This document shows, one piece after another, positions 21,473-33,999 of a stretch of 64,000 nucleotides of DNA. Source of the stretch: Gnetum montanum (lineage: Eukaryota; Streptophyta; Gnetopsida; Gnetales; Gnetaceae); contig MNCI01014538.1 of NCBI GenBank assembly GCA_015680685.1, positions 163,802 to 227,801 on the forward strand, in the 5' to 3' direction. Position 1 is the stretch's first letter, and each line of letters starts with the position of its first letter. The position numbers and the translations under genes are program-made. The notes below the pieces were generated by a model. That model searched no databases. It was not told the DNA's origin and saw only the letters and a program-made list of their open reading frames with translations.

Positions 21473-22352
21473 TGATGCGTCATGTTTTGGTAGGGCTTTG
21501 ATATTGGATATCAATACTGAAGCCTCATTATGAGGTATCCAGTATCGGGGCACAACCTTTGACATCAGGGATTCAATATCGCCCCTTCCATGCTAGCCTA
21601 TAAATACATCACTTAGGTGCATAGTTTGGGTATAGATTTTAATGAATTTTTAGATGTAGACATAGAGAAGTTTTGTTAGTTTGTTTCTAATGCATGCTCG
21701 TAGTGTGATGTTAAGTGATTATACGACATCCTTATTCGAGTGCGAAGTACTTGGACATGTTACATGTTTGACAATAAAGATGAAGATTACTTGCATCATT
21801 GCAGCACCCACTTAGCTTTATTATTGTTAATTACTTAAATGATTATTTTTTTTCTTAGTTAATTTTTATCATTTATTGCTTTTTATTATTTCTATCATTA
21901 AGAAAAATGAGTACAAATAATCGTGAGTGCTTAAGCATAATTACTTGGTAACCCAGTAGTGTTATCATTTGGTACACCTAGTAATAGTACGCTTGGTAAT
22001 CCTAGGAGTAGTTATGCAAAGTCCAAGGTGTGTGTGGAAGGTTAGGAATGGATACTCATTGCACATAGGATAGTTTAGACTTTTCATTGTTAATTAGTTT
22101 AAATCATTGGTTTCCTTATTATCATGAGGAGTATCATAAGGCCAAAACAACATCAAGAATCATATGCTTCACTTTGGACTAAATCATACATGACAAAGCT
22201 ACCACTAGTTCGAGTGGGAAGAGAGCAAACTACAATCCAGGCATAATGATCTAGATGCCACAACTAGTTCCATCCACAAAATTTGACCAGATTGTGCATG
22301 AACACTTATGATTCGTATGGTTGGACATAAGGGGGTACCTCATCACTCATCA
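21473..22352 (+). repeat. E1 3' LTR (880 bp)
   Basis: Right long terminal repeat of E1, beginning TGATGCGTCATG and ending CTCATCA, with the TATA box TATAAATA at 21599-21606. It is collinear with the 5' LTR apart from small indels. Confidence 0.95.
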
Positions 22353-22783
22353 AAAGCCATAAAGTATTCATAGGTTTCTCTAGGTGTTATGAAAAAGACA
22401 TGACATGTTTGTACATATTGAGAGTTGTATTATAAGATATTTTACGTAAACTCATATTTTTTTATCTTTAACATGTTTTTAACTTTTGTGATTCATTTTT
22501 CTATGCATAAATCCTTTTAAATATGATTTGTCTTTCTCCAAAAGGAATCTTTTAACTCCACATTAGAAATTAGTTTGGTTTTGAATCTCTTGTTTTTCAA
22601 AAAGAAAAATATCAAATCCAAAATCATAAGAAAAAAGAACACAACACAAATATAGCATTAATAAATTATTAAATTTCATTACCTATCTATTCAATAAATC
22701 CTTTCAAAAAAAATATAAACAACAAAATATAATGAAAGTGTATATATCAGATTAAAAATGTTTTAAAAATATATCAACATGAT
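22353..22783. other. Non-coding DNA between E1 and E4
   Basis: About 430 bases of very AT-rich DNA without a gene, repeat or terminal motif that I recognise. It may be part of the ancestral locus into which both E1 and E4 inserted. Confidence 0.5.
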
Positions 22784-23303
22784 TGTAAGATATCATGTCT
22801 TATTGCTCATTCAAAGCTATTTTCCTCCAAAACAAGGGTTAGAGATGTGTGGAGATCCTTACGACTTTTGTACTATCTTAACCATCAATAATACCCTATA
22901 GAACTAGATGGCTCAGATTCCTTGTGAGCTATGTCACAATGATATGTAGACTTGCTAAAGAGCTTTGGCTCTAAGGCTCAGGATCATCCTTCTCTATGGA
23001 GTTGGGTTTATATTTAGTTGTGCATAGCTTAGGATTAGTCCTTGTTATCTTGTCATGGTACCTTGTGTTGTGTTATATTATGGCGTGTCGTGTGTGTATG
23101 TGTATGGATATTTATGCATGCACATCACTTAAGGCATTCTCGCTACGCTTTTAACATCTCTAATAGGTGCCATGACTTTTATCGTACTTGTAGGTGTTAT
23201 GATCGTTGAGGCATAGTTTACCTTCAGTCTTCCCTCTTTTCCTAGTTGAATTGGGACTCTCAAGTAATGTCATGTGGTATTTTTCAAGGATGGCACTGTA
23301 ACA
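22784..23303 (+). repeat. E4 5' LTR (520 bp)
   Basis: Begins TGTAAGATATCATG and ends CACTGTAACA. It matches the copy at 53519-54050, including AACACCCTATAGAACTA-like and CTTGTTATCTTGTCATGGT-like blocks, with considerable divergence, so the element is old. I could not identify a convincing primer-binding site after it. Confidence 0.9.
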
Positions 23304-23399
23304 CTTTATGGTTCTCTCAAGGTTCATGGTTCATGATTTGTAATTGGTAAACATGGTTTATTACTTGTGGTTGAAGATTGTACTTGTGGTTTGTGCAAA

Positions 23400-24745
23400 C
23401 AACTGCTACTATGATGGAAAAAATAAGAATAAGAAGAGTTGAAATTATAGTATTGTTTGCAATGGACCAATTGGAAGCAATAATCTAAAAAATATAGTGA
23501 ATGAGGAGGTGCATACAGATGTGCATGAGGATGACGATGTGGAGATGCTAAATGATAGGGACATTAATAATTCCTTCAAAAAGATACAAAAGCTGTGAAA
23601 TTAATTTTTGGGATTAATCGTATGATCCTTTGCCACTTGCTTGCTACTAAGCAAGCAAGGATGGTCAAAGACATTATGGATAAAATGGATGTACCTTACT
23701 TATGGGAGAAAAACTTGAGCATTGAACATAAGATTTTTGTGGCCCAAAATTCAGCGATGCAGAGCTATGTAAAGTAGATAAGGGATGTCATTAATAATGT
23801 GCATGCCTCCATGGGGGATATTCTAGCCAAGTTGGCAAACCTAAAAGAAAAGAGTAAGAAGCTTGAGGACTAGTTAGCTATGTAGGTGAACATAGTTACA
23901 TCTAGGACTAGGTGCTTTGCATCCCAATTGTAGGCTAAAGAACCAAAGGCCTACAAGAGTAATTGTGATGATAAGCATATTGACACCTACCTTTATGAGA
24001 TGGAGTGATTCTTAAGATGAAAAAGTATCTCAAGAAGACCAAGGTTAACATTGCGTCCCAATTCTTAGGGAAGTTGCACAAACTTGATGGCTTGATATTG
24101 TTTAAGAAATAAAATGTAGGATAAACTAGAGGTCAATTGAGACATGGGAAGAATTCAAGACTATCTTGATTGAAAACTTGCACCCAAGTAATTTCATTGA
24201 CAAATCTTGGATGAAGTTGAAGAAGATCTAGTAGACTATGAAGTTGAAAGATTACATCATGGAGTATCAAGACCTAGTGTTACAAGTTCTTGACATCAAT
24301 GAGATGGGTAAGTATTGGTTCTTTTTCAATTACTTGAAACCTTGGATCCAATAGAAGTCAAAACCCATAAGATCACAAACTATAGGGAGGTGGTTGAACT
24401 AGTTGCTAGCTTGGTGATTGATTTTAAGTCTTAGAAGTAAGAGATGAATGAAGTACATGCACCTTAGAAAAATAGAAAGTTGGATGATAGATCCAATGGG
24501 TTCAAAGGAAGAAACTTTGGTGGTGGCTTTTATGGTTTGGGCCCTACCATCATTCATAGTTCCTAAGCTTTTTACTAGGGTAATGGAAAGTGTTAGATTT
24601 TAAAAGATTATTTCAAGTTAGTGGATACCTAGTAATTTTTTGGAGGACCCATAAAAATCCTCCAAGACATCCATGCATAAGATGCTTAATTTCCCTGGGA
24701 TATCATATTATTTGAGATATTCCTCATAACCCTAATCAAACACTA
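23400..24745 (+). pseudogene. E4 gag (decayed)
   Basis: Degraded gag of the chromovirus. Landmarks are HIDTYLYEME near 23980, ITNYREVVELVASLVIDFKS near 24375 and a decayed zinc-knuckle region near 24640-24690 (a GGPHKNP-like stretch; the first two Cys codons appear mutated). Stops occur throughout. The sequence is interrupted after the knuckle by E3; the matching protease starts at about 49.5 kb. Confidence 0.65.
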
Positions 24746-24749
24746 GCTG

Positions 24750-25191
24750 AAAGGGAATTACATGATGAAATAAAAGTAAATTGCATGTGAAATAAAGTGC
24801 TAAAAAGTAAGATTAAACTATCTAAGTGTTGTGATGGATGTAAGAAATCTCAATTTTATTATCGATCATGCTAATGTGTCCAAGTACATGAGCACTCGAA
24901 TAAAATTTCGTACAATCTCATAAATCCATGCTACAAGCACTCATAGGAAAAATATTCTAACTCTTGAAGGAAGAAACCACAAGAGTTCAAAATTTATATA
25001 CATTTATATAGGCAATGACTATGTCAACAAATGCGACAAATGCAAAGGGTATACACATTTATATAGGCAATGACTATGTCAACATTGACATACCTATGTC
25101 AAAGCATCCTAGCATGCATTGATGGAGATATGTCAATGGGGGTACGTCGATGAGCATGTGTTGATGTAGCTTGTATTATTACTATTCATCA
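24750..25191 (-). repeat. E3 3' LTR, truncated
   Basis: Matches about 49090-49438 of the E3 5' LTR, with shared stretches such as GAAATCTCAATTTTATTAT and ATATTCTAACTCT. The inner end is clear: ATTCATCA at 25184-25191 next to the polypurine tract. About 490 bases corresponding to the outer (R/U5) end of the LTR have no counterpart on this side, so the outer end was deleted. The left limit is uncertain by some tens of bases. Confidence 0.75.
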
Positions 25192-25203
25192 TACCCACAT
25201 GAC
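25192..25203 (-). promoter_or_regulatory. E3 polypurine tract
   Basis: On the minus strand GTCATGTGGGTA directly precedes the TGATGAATAG start of the 3' LTR. Position and surrounding GAGGATGAGTTTTTAGTTAG match the polypurine region of E1 and E2. Confidence 0.7.
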
Positions 25204-25259
25204 TAACTAAAAACTCATCCTCGCATGAAGAAAATTGGAATTGAGTTTCTTATAAAATT

Positions 25260-28200
25260 TGGGGAAGTATACAATTTATTGATAGTCTAATTGACTAATT
25301 GGCATTAACTAACTCCAAGTGTTGGATTAGATGATTTTTATAAAAATAAGTGCCCTTTACAACAAAATTGGACATTTAGAAAAAATTGTAGTAGGTTCCT
25401 GCTAAATGATTGAAGATGAAATAATTTCTTAGACTATTCTTGGAGGTGGAGGCCCTTATGGTTCAAAGGATCCTTCATTCCTTCCTAATGTTGTTGGTAG
25501 CTGAGGCTATCCTATTACTACTGCTAGTGAAACCAAAAGTTTGAAAGCATCTGAAAGTGCTTTCATTTTCTCTTTTTTACTCCATGGATTGTACATGGTC
25601 CAAGTAGCTTCGTAGATATGCACTGGTACAAGGATGTCCCATAGGCATGGTGTTGAAGAAAATAATTCCTTTGTGTTGACAAACTAGGCTACAAAGGTTT
25701 TACATTTAATGTTTAATGTCTTCACAAGCTTTTGCAACTCTTGGTAGTCATTCATCCTTCTTGCTAGGTTCTCAGCAACACATTGTTGGTCCATGAATTT
25801 ACTCCTGAGAACTTTAAGCTCCACATTGGCTATCTCCAAATTTTGTTTTATCTCTTTGTAAAGCTTGAATCCTGCTTCATAGAGGAGGTAGGAACTAACA
25901 ACCTATTTCTGTAACTCAGACCTTGGCTTGCCTACTATCATCATTGCTAAGTTTACATAACAAAGATTGGCAAGCTTCATATACTCTATCATCTCCTCAA
26001 TTTGCAACTCCTTTAGATAGACTTTTTCTTTGTTGTATGTGTTTAGTCCATCAAAGATGGGCTGCCATATATCACCTCTTTGTTGGAGTTGCTGGAAGGC
26101 CTTGTTCATCGTCATATTTGCCAATATTATTTTATTCTTATTAACCTCCTTGAAAAGCATGACCTAGTCCCTATAGTGATTCTTTACTTATTCAAACTTT
26201 AAGACTTCGTTCTTTTAGGAGGCTACCTTAATTTTTGTCTTCTAGTGAAGAGCATGGACTTCCTCTATCAAGAGATTGCAATTCTCTGATGTGAACCTCC
26301 TTAAATCAAAGTTTATATTTGTAAGTTGCTCATGCTGCTAGCATATGAACTTGACCATTTTTTCCTTCTACTACTTAGAATTTCACAGGTGGTGATTATC
26401 CTTGGTGAGGACCAAGTTCTCCTTAAAAATCTATGATAGGTCCTTGTCATTGTTGTTAGCCATGGCCTCTAACATGGACATATTAAAGATCATCATCTCC
26501 TTTGCATTCTCAGCTTCCTGAAACTTTTGTTGAAGTTTTTGGAAATATTCATATTGTGTTAGCTTTGGCTTGAGAATGGTAGGGTCAAATAGATGAGCTT
26601 TCAACTTAGCAACTTCGGTGACCAACTACCAATTGATTATGGTGGCCTCCTCTAGTTGTGCATTGGTAATCAATATCGAGTAGCTACTACTAGTTTACTA
26701 CGATTTCATCTGAGAGATCAAAGATATTCAAAAGCAATTACTTAGTTACAACTAGTCTTTCCGAAACTTCCTCATGTTGGGTAGTGCTCATGCAACCACG
26801 TTTTTCATCAAAAAATGCATGGATGTCTATCATGGCATCAATGTATTGTACCAATGCTGTAGGAGCATTTACGATCTCTACTATTCTATCAGCCATCACC
26901 GCCACTACTATCTCCTAATTCTTATGTGGCATAACTAGGAAGGTTGTCCTCTCACCTTCCTTCAACATGATGGAAAAGGTTGTAGCATTTCTTGAAATCT
27001 TAGGGAATGTTTATCCAAGAATGGACATTGTGATCTCCCTAGCACTTGGATTAGGCCTAGTGGGCACTTGGTTCCTTTGTGTGGAGAAGAGTAGGGCCAT
27101 TCCAATATCCAACCAACTCATGATCCTAGTGACATTGTTAAGATGGCTCATGGTTATATAGTAAATAGAGGATTCCCCATTACTTGCAAAGCCCTACGAT
27201 TGCTACCATTACTACTCTCAAAGTTTCTTGAGTCTTTCAGAAGCTGCAAGCATCTTTAGTGTAGTCTCTGGGGCTGCAGGTGATGGTTGTGGCTTCTCCT
27301 CTTCTTGCATCTTAGTCACTACCTTAACCTTGGTCATTTTCTACCAAGATGCACTAGGAGCACGTTGAACCTTGATCATTTGAGTAGCATGTTATTCCTC
27401 CACTTTTTGCACAACTTGTGGATAAGGCATGGAAATGGTAGTGTCTTCCTTCCCTTCTCATTTTCTTTGAAGCATTTTTAATCTCTAGGAAAATAAGTTG
27501 AGGAATGTTGACTAGAAATTTCTCACTCATAACAATGCATGCCTAGGTGGAGAAAGCTATCACCTTACTGAGCCTTACCATTGGGTTTAGGTGATAGGTC
27601 AAAATCTTAAATATGCTCTCTTTGCCTTTGTGAGAGCATTGTATTCCTTATAGTCCACCCCATAGCATAACTAGACCCATTACTTTTAGGCTTATGGATC
27701 TACCAACATCGATATTTTAGCTAACTTTTCCCTTGTGTTGGACAAACAAAGGATCTTTACTATGGCCTCAATTGAGTAGGAGTTGGTGATGTCTATTATT
27801 TTCACTAACGCATCTCCTTGCCAATTGTTTTAAAACAAGTAAGTCTCTCCCATGTATCATTCTCCACTATTAGAGAAAATGGGCCCTAAGGAAAACCCCT
27901 ATAATTGTGTTTGGACCTCCTCAGGTGCTAGCTTCAAGAAGGACACAAAGTTCAGTTCTTGGAGGATAGAACTTTTGACCTCCTTGGTCTTAATGCATTT
28001 CAAACAAGCCTCTATGAGGGTGACCTCTAGGTTAAGCCTTAGCCTAGGGCCCTTGTCTTGCCTATATTGGCTTGTCTCTACAATGGAAATTTGTTGTACA
28101 GATTCCACTTTGGTCTCCTCCTGAAGAGGTTCTATGGCGTGAGTGGCCTCAGTTTTTTGATCTTGGGGTTGTTGTGATTGTTGCTGCTATTTGTCCCTTC

Positions 28201-28315
28201 CTTCTTGGGGTCACATTTCCCTGGGCGATGAAGGCCCTCCCACTTATGGTCCTTGTTTTGGTGCCATTTTTGATCACAAACATAACCCATGATTATCTTT
28301 TTAGTCCATAAACTT
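25260..28315 (-). pseudogene. E3 3' ORF: domain plus coiled coil (decayed)
   Basis: Homologue of the 3' ORFs of E1 and E2. The N-terminal part (minus, about 27.85-28.2 kb) reads NLEVTLIEACLKCIKT and LQELNFVSFLKLAPEEVQTQ, matching NLEVTLTEAFLNQIKL and ELNSSSFLK in E2. Further on, open pieces at 26431-26625 (VAKLKAHLFDPTILKPKL) and 25903-26160 (ELQIEEMIEYMKLANLCYVN) are charged and coiled-coil-like. The end is proline-rich (GPPPPR near 25440). No membrane segment is visible. Function unknown. Confidence 0.6.
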
Positions 28316-30250
28316 TAGTTATTTAAATACCTTTCTTGTTAGATCAGGTTATGTTCAACTATTAGGTGTTAAGAGTTGATCGTTTGAATGCTGCTTTGTG
28401 ATCTTAGCTAGGTATATTATTTTAATATTATTTATTCTCTAGCTATTAGAGTTTTTTTGTTAGGCTTAAACTAATATTATTTTAATGGACTGACCTTGGG
28501 GAGTTTAGGGTTAATGTCCCCCACAACATAAAGCTTAACTCTAGTAGTGTGAGGAGAGAAAACAAGTGAAAATGGCTTAATGGTTTGTGAGTTAGGAGGA
28601 TCAAAAGTTTCTTAGGCTTTAAAAAATGTAAAAGCTCATCTTTCTTTGTTGAAGAATTATGCAAAATAAGCTAATTGTTGTGCATATTTATATTATTTTT
28701 ATTATGTGTTAATAGGGATGCATCAATGGGGTTGCGTTGATGCAGCTATGCTTAACTATTTTGCATATTAAGAAATGGAGGAATTTTGAACAAGTTATGG
28801 GATAAAACAAGAGCCTAATGAGCTAGAAAGATGAAGCATAATGACAAAAACATAGAAGAGGATAGATTGAGCTTAAGAAAAGTAATTTGAGTTGGGTTGA
28901 ATGTAGTTAAAATGCCAAATAGAGCAAAACTGAATGATTGAATGCTATTACAATGATTGATTAAACAAGGGACATAGGGTATGAGATTTAACTGATATTA
29001 GACCAAGGGGATGCAAGTGGGTCCTTCCCAAAGTAGGCATAGGCCTCATGTGCCCATGCATATCTTCATCATAAGAAGTTTATGGGCTCCAAGGATGATG
29101 AATGGTTGAGTTAAGTTAAATCTCACACTTGTAACAATTGTCCAAAGGGTTATATGATCTTGAAAAAACTAGATAATTTTGCATGACATGATGTAGTGAG
29201 GTTGTAAACCATGAATGAATGAATAAATGGTAGAGAGAGAAGATGTGGAAGTGATCATTGGCATCCTAATCACACAAAGTTCTTGGTGAAATCTATGATT
29301 AAGATGATCAGATCTCCATTCATTCCAAGTTAGGACCAAGTCCATCTCATTTTTAGTGACCTCACATTGACATATGATTTGTTTGCATTGATCAAAAGTC
29401 TAGGACAACCATCACTCTAAGAGAAGATGAAAAGAGAAGAAGGAAGTAGAAAGGACCTTAGTTTGAGGAGTGGCTTCAGGCATGGGTAACATGTCTTTCT
29501 AGCCTCATAATTAGTGCTTGTAGCCCATTATTTAGTTTAAGGGATGTGCTTTGAATTCCTATGTTTTTTTTGTTGTTTATTTTTTTTCATAGGAACCACA
29601 TGATACAAAGACATGCTTTATTTTATGGTTGATACTAGGAATGATGGTATACTAGTGGAGTATCATAGAATCTTAATATCGATGTTGAGAGAAATCATAT
29701 TGAATCCCATTAAGGTCACACCCTATTCCATTCCCATTTGGTCCTTTTCGAGTTCATTGAGTATCAAGATCATTGATTACTTCTTAAGTTTTAATGTTAG
29801 AAAACCTTATGCTTCTAGGATACTAATTTCTCATGGAATAGATGGAATGGATGGATGTCATGATCTCACTACCTAATACCACCAAAAAATTGAAAGAGTG
29901 TTAGTAGACTACATAATCCAAAGACAAAAACTGGTCTTTTGTTTAATCAATCATAATAATGATAACTACCTTTAATACTTTTCAAAATTGTAGTAGCAAC
30001 AACAAAATTCAAGATTTCCAATAAACTTAGATGGAACTCATAAAAAAGAAAAATAAAAGGAAAAATATACAGAATAAATAAGAACATAGGTAAGAAAATG
30101 AAAAACATATAAAAAATAGTGTAAAAAAAGGTGAAAATTTGGTGAACCTCATCAAGATGTTAGTTTTGGATGGCCATCTCCTCCATGATTATGTTGAGAG
30201 GAGGAGATCCAAAAAATAGAGTGAGCCTATTCCAATGTAGAGGTGTTATT
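28316..30250 (-). other. E3 spacer between integrase remnant and 3' ORF
   Basis: Non-coding E3 DNA. It contains ATCAATGGGGTTGCGTTGATG near 28722-28742, a relative of the repeated CATCGATG-type motif in the LTRs, and a long A-rich stretch on the plus strand at 29985-30130 like the one after integrase in E2. No gene. Confidence 0.6.
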
Positions 30251-30600
30251 GTTGTTAGTTACTTTGGGTTTTAAGAATGTCTTAACTTGTTATATGTTGA
30301 CCAACATAAATTTTTGAGGGCCTGATGGGTGATATATGATCATGGCTTTTGAAGGAAAAGTTGCATATATGATATAAGATCCTTTCCATAATGTTTGAAA
30401 TTTATTGCATTATGGCACATGCATGGGATTCCACTAAAGAACCTTATGATAAAAGTTCATTTCCATAATGTTTCTTCTTATTGTCTCATTCTGGTGGAGT
30501 CTCTTGTGTGAGAAGATAGAAAAGGAAATCATTTTACCGATTAGTATCCCTTGGTTTCTTAACATCAATGGATTTGGCAAAGAGGAGTTCATTTGAAATT
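30250..30600 (-). pseudogene. E3 integrase remnant (core deleted)
   Basis: After the end of RNase H (ISNELLFAKS near 30570-30600, matching ISNQFLDELLFAS in E2) only about 170 bases separate it from the integrase C-terminal tail (ESHACAIMQ, FKSHDHIS, VGQHITS, 30.25-30.43 kb). In E2 the same interval is about 900 bases. The zinc-binding and catalytic core segments are therefore missing. The element could not have integrated by its own enzyme after this deletion. Confidence 0.7.
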
Positions 30601-32280
30601 TGATCAGATAAGGACTCCTCATCCTTTTTGTTGTCCCATATTAACTAATATAAGTAATTGGAAATCACGTTCTTGGGGTCCTTTCCTATCCACCATTGTA
30701 AGATCAAACTCTTACAAAATCACCAATCACCATATGACACAGGGGCTTGCCATTGGCTTATTCATTAGGAAATGGATGACACTATGATTAGTATGCATAA
30801 AGATTTTGTATCCAAGCACATAGTGCCTGAATTTCTCAAGGGCATACATCATTGTCATAAGCTCCTTCTTAATGATGATATGATTTAGTTGTGCATCCAC
30901 AATGCTTCCACTTGTACAAGGGATCTAATATGAACATTTTTGATTTTTGAATTATGTAAGCACTGCCCTTAATGCATAGTAGGATACATTTTTCATTATG
31001 TGAAATGATTTGGATTAATTTGAAGCATGTAGAATGGGTGCTTTTACAAGCTTTTGCTTTAACTATTGGAATGCTTGTTCACACTCCTTGGTCTAGTCAA
31101 AAGGTGGATCCTTCTTTGTAAGCTCCACCAACAATTTGATGATCTTGGAGAAATTCTTGATGAAGTGCATGTAGTAACCATTATGTCCAAGGAATGACCT
31201 TACATCTGTTACAGTTTGGGGTTATCTAGTGATTCCTTAGGTCACTGGTACTTTCTTTGGGTCCACTTCAATCCTTTTTCTAAACTTTGATGCTCTAAAA
31301 TAATGCCTTCTTGGACCATTACATGGCTTTTCTACAAATTGAGCTATAAGTTTGTCTCCACACTATGTTTAAACACTTGCTCAAGAAGGTTCAAGGCTTG
31401 CTTGAAGTTGGTACCATAGGTGGAGAAGTCATCAATGAAGACCTCCATACCACTATCGATCTATTGCTAAAAAATGCTAAGGGCTAGTCATTAGAAGGTT
31501 GCAAGGGCATTACATAAGCCAAAAGACATAATTTGATATGTCAAAGCCCCCTAGGAACTTGTGAATGTTATCTTGACCTAATCTTCTGGTGTTATCTGGA
31601 TTTGGTTATATTCACTATAACCATCTAGAAAACTATACTAATTATGCCTTGTAGTTGTATCCAACACCTAGTCCACAAATGATAATGGGAAATGATCCTT
31701 AAATGTTGCCACATTTAATAGTTGAAAGTCTACACAAACTCTCCATTTTCTCTTTTCTTTGGCACAATGATGAGTGGGCTCACACACTCTCTGCTAGTTA
31801 TAAAATAGATAAATCCTACCTTAAGAAGTTGCTCAATTTCATCCTTAATAACTTGCTTAAGTTTTGGATTCAGTATTCTCTACGAATGCTTCCTTGGCTT
31901 GATTGAGGGGTTTGTATAGATTCAATGTGATATATCCTTGGATCTATCCCTATTAGCTCATGATATGACCATGCAAAGACTATTCGCCATTTGTTTACTA
32001 CTTTCAATAGCTTCTTTTTTTGGTCTTGGGCAAGATTGGTATTCATTATTACCAGCTTTCCATTATTAAGAAAAGCATATTCTAATGCTACTAGTAAAGC
32101 CTTAAGTTCAAGGGGATCTTACTTGAAATCATCTAGGATTTCTACCTTCCCCAAATCCATTTCTCCATTTTTGTGGGGGATTTGATGTTGGATCTATTCT
32201 AGTTCATCCAAATTATATATGTAGGCACTTATGAGGAGTTTCATTAGTTCCATGCACATTGTGGATTCAACACTGTTATC
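30600..32280 (-). pseudogene. E3 reverse transcriptase and RNase H (decayed)
   Basis: Homologous to the pol of E2. The catalytic box reads VFIDDFSTYGT at about 31408-31441, so both aspartates are still encoded. Upstream, around 32.05-32.13 kb, lies the segment preceding the polymerase domain (plus-strand CATATTCTAATGCTACTAG corresponds to the LEYAF region of E2). RNase H follows at about 30.6-31.06 kb. Stops and shifts interrupt every frame. Confidence 0.75.
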
Positions 32281-32299
32281 TATGGTCAACCACTGGATA

Positions 32300-32860
32300 C
32301 CTTCTTATTTGTCGCTACTACATACAATCATCTTTGGACACTTGATGTTTGGACACACTGATTACATGCCTTGCTAGATGTGATTTCTTTGGTCCATATT
32401 CTTTGTGTGCAATGGCACCATGTGTCATTGTATGCAATGCATGGAACTTGCTTCTTCTCGTTCTTTCCAAACTCATTCTTCTTGGAGATTTCCAAGGAAA
32501 GATCTCTTATCCCTATCTTAGGATCAATAGTACTAAGCCAAGCCCTTCCCATAATAATGGGGAAATTTCCTTTGTAATTTTTCACATGGATCACTAGGAA
32601 ATATACTAATTATGACCATCCATAGACGATGGTCATAATGTCCTCCATCAATCCCAATAGAATAGCGATGAACTAATCTGCAAGCTCTAATGCAATGTTG
32701 CATTTGTTAAGTGGAGGTAGGTTTTAGGACTTATACATCTTTTGAGAAATTAAGTTCACTCCAAAACCTAAATCTAGTATAACCTTGCATGGATCATTTG
32801 TTGCGATTTGGAAATAGATGATGGGACTTCCAAGATTAGATTTTTTCTGGGAAGGTGTCC
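32300..32860 (-). pseudogene. E3 protease region, left part
   Basis: Carries NYKGNFPIIMGRAWLSTIDP (minus, about 32.58-32.52 kb) and GIRDLSLEISKKN, almost the same as KGYFPIIMGRAWLSIVDERM in E2; this is the C-terminal half of the aspartic protease region in Athila/Tat elements. The 88-codon open piece 32328-32594 is part of it. The sequence breaks off at 32865 where E2 begins and continues beyond 45829. Confidence 0.75.
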
Positions 32861-32865
32861 AGCCT
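32861..32865. repeat. Left target-site duplication of E2 (AGCCT)
   Basis: AGCCT directly precedes the left LTR of E2. The same five bases occur at 45829-45833, three bases after the right LTR end. Beyond them E3 sequence continues (CCAGCCT left; TTGATCCAATC right), as CCACCTGGATCCAATTAG does in the intact homologous region of E2 near 42181. Confidence 0.75.
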
Positions 32866-33776
32866 TGATGAGTGGTGAGTATACCCTACACTAAATCATA
32901 TGAATTACAAGAATTAATGTACAATTTGGTCAAATTATATAGACCTTATGTTCCCAAGTATGTTGGTTCTAGGAAGTGAAATCTAATTGTGATTATTGTT
33001 GTCTTCCCAACTACACTTGTGAAGCTTAGTTGTATGGTTGAGTGTAATTGGGGCACATGATTTTTATTATTTTATATTTTATTCTCCTACAATTGATAAT
33101 TAGTTAAAACTCAATTTATTAACCAATTTAACTAATTTGATTACTAATTAATAACTAACTATCATAATATAAGCATTTGGTCCCACTTTTCGTATACATC
33201 CGGAATACATACAACACTATTAGGTTACCAAATGTTAAGTGCTGCTAGTTGTATGTTATGCTTGAAGTTGTTGTACTTATGTGTTTAATCTATTTAGCTT
33301 AATTAGTTAATTAATTAAATTCTTACTTATCTTAATTAATCATGTAATTAATGAAAATGGAAAATGCAAAAATAAATCATAAATCTATTCCAAGTGTTGT
33401 AAGGTTTGATCAAAAGGCTCATTTTATTTTCGCTCACACTATTGTGCTTAGGTACATCAGTGCTTGAATAAAGATGCATATACTTTCTGACTCTTGCAAT
33501 GGGCACTCAGAAAAAATATTCTAACTTCAAATGACAAAACTGTAAGAGCTCTGCTCCAACTATGACAAGGCATCCCATAAACACAACAGGCGAGCATGTA
33601 TTTATAGAGTTTATTGTGGAGCTACATTGACAAGGCTTCATAAATGTAGCAAACGCTATGTCAATGTGGCCCCATTAATGGGGCAACACCACATAGATAG
33701 GCCCGTGTTGACAGGGGCTAGTCGACGAGGCCACATCAACAAGCGCTCATCAATGCGACACTTTGACAATTCATCA
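32866..33776 (-). repeat. E2 3' LTR (911 bp)
   Basis: On the minus strand it begins TGATGAATTGTC at 33776 and ends CCACTCATCA at 32866. It matches 44907-45825 over its length. The TATA box is the plus-strand TATTTATA at 33599-33606 (TATAAATA on the minus strand). A perfect 14-bp palindrome CCCCATTAATGGGG lies at 33670-33683. Confidence 0.95.
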
Positions 33777-33788
33777 TACCCCCACAAC
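33777..33788 (-). promoter_or_regulatory. E2 polypurine tract
   Basis: GTTGTGGGGGTA on the minus strand, adjacent to the TGATGAATTG start of the 3' LTR. It is the best preserved of the three polypurine tracts in the Athila-like elements here. Confidence 0.8.
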
Positions 33789-33999
33789 TAAATGAAAACT
33801 CATCCTCAAGTTTCTTTACAAAATTGAAAAGGTATGAAGTTATTGACTGACACTTGACACAACAAATTAACATAGTAAAACTAAGTGCTTGAGTATACAA
33901 ATTGACATCATTACAAAATTTTTGGTGTTCATGACACAAAATTAAACATCATGACATGACTACTCAAACTAGACAACACATCCTCTAATGGCATGAAGA

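Larger units (their letters stand above)
12955..22352 (+). mobile_element. E1: Athila-like LTR retrotransposon lacking pol (9.4 kb)
   Basis: A complete LTR-to-LTR element with a primer-binding site of tRNA-Asp type, a decayed gag, no protease, reverse transcriptase, RNase H or integrase, a 2-kb spacer, a decayed 3' ORF and a polypurine tract. The gag and 3' ORF are homologous to those of E2 and E3, which do carry pol, so E1 is a deleted relative. It could have moved only with enzymes from another element. A spacer motif (CATGGGGGAGATGCCCCATG, 16434-16453), whose counterpart in E2 lies just after integrase, follows gag almost directly, which places the deletion near 16.3-16.43 kb. Confidence 0.9.

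Noticed and set aside
32349-32597. Plus-strand ORFs at 32349-32597 and 32371-32577
   Set aside because: Antisense to the E3 protease region, which has clear homology to E2 on the minus strand.
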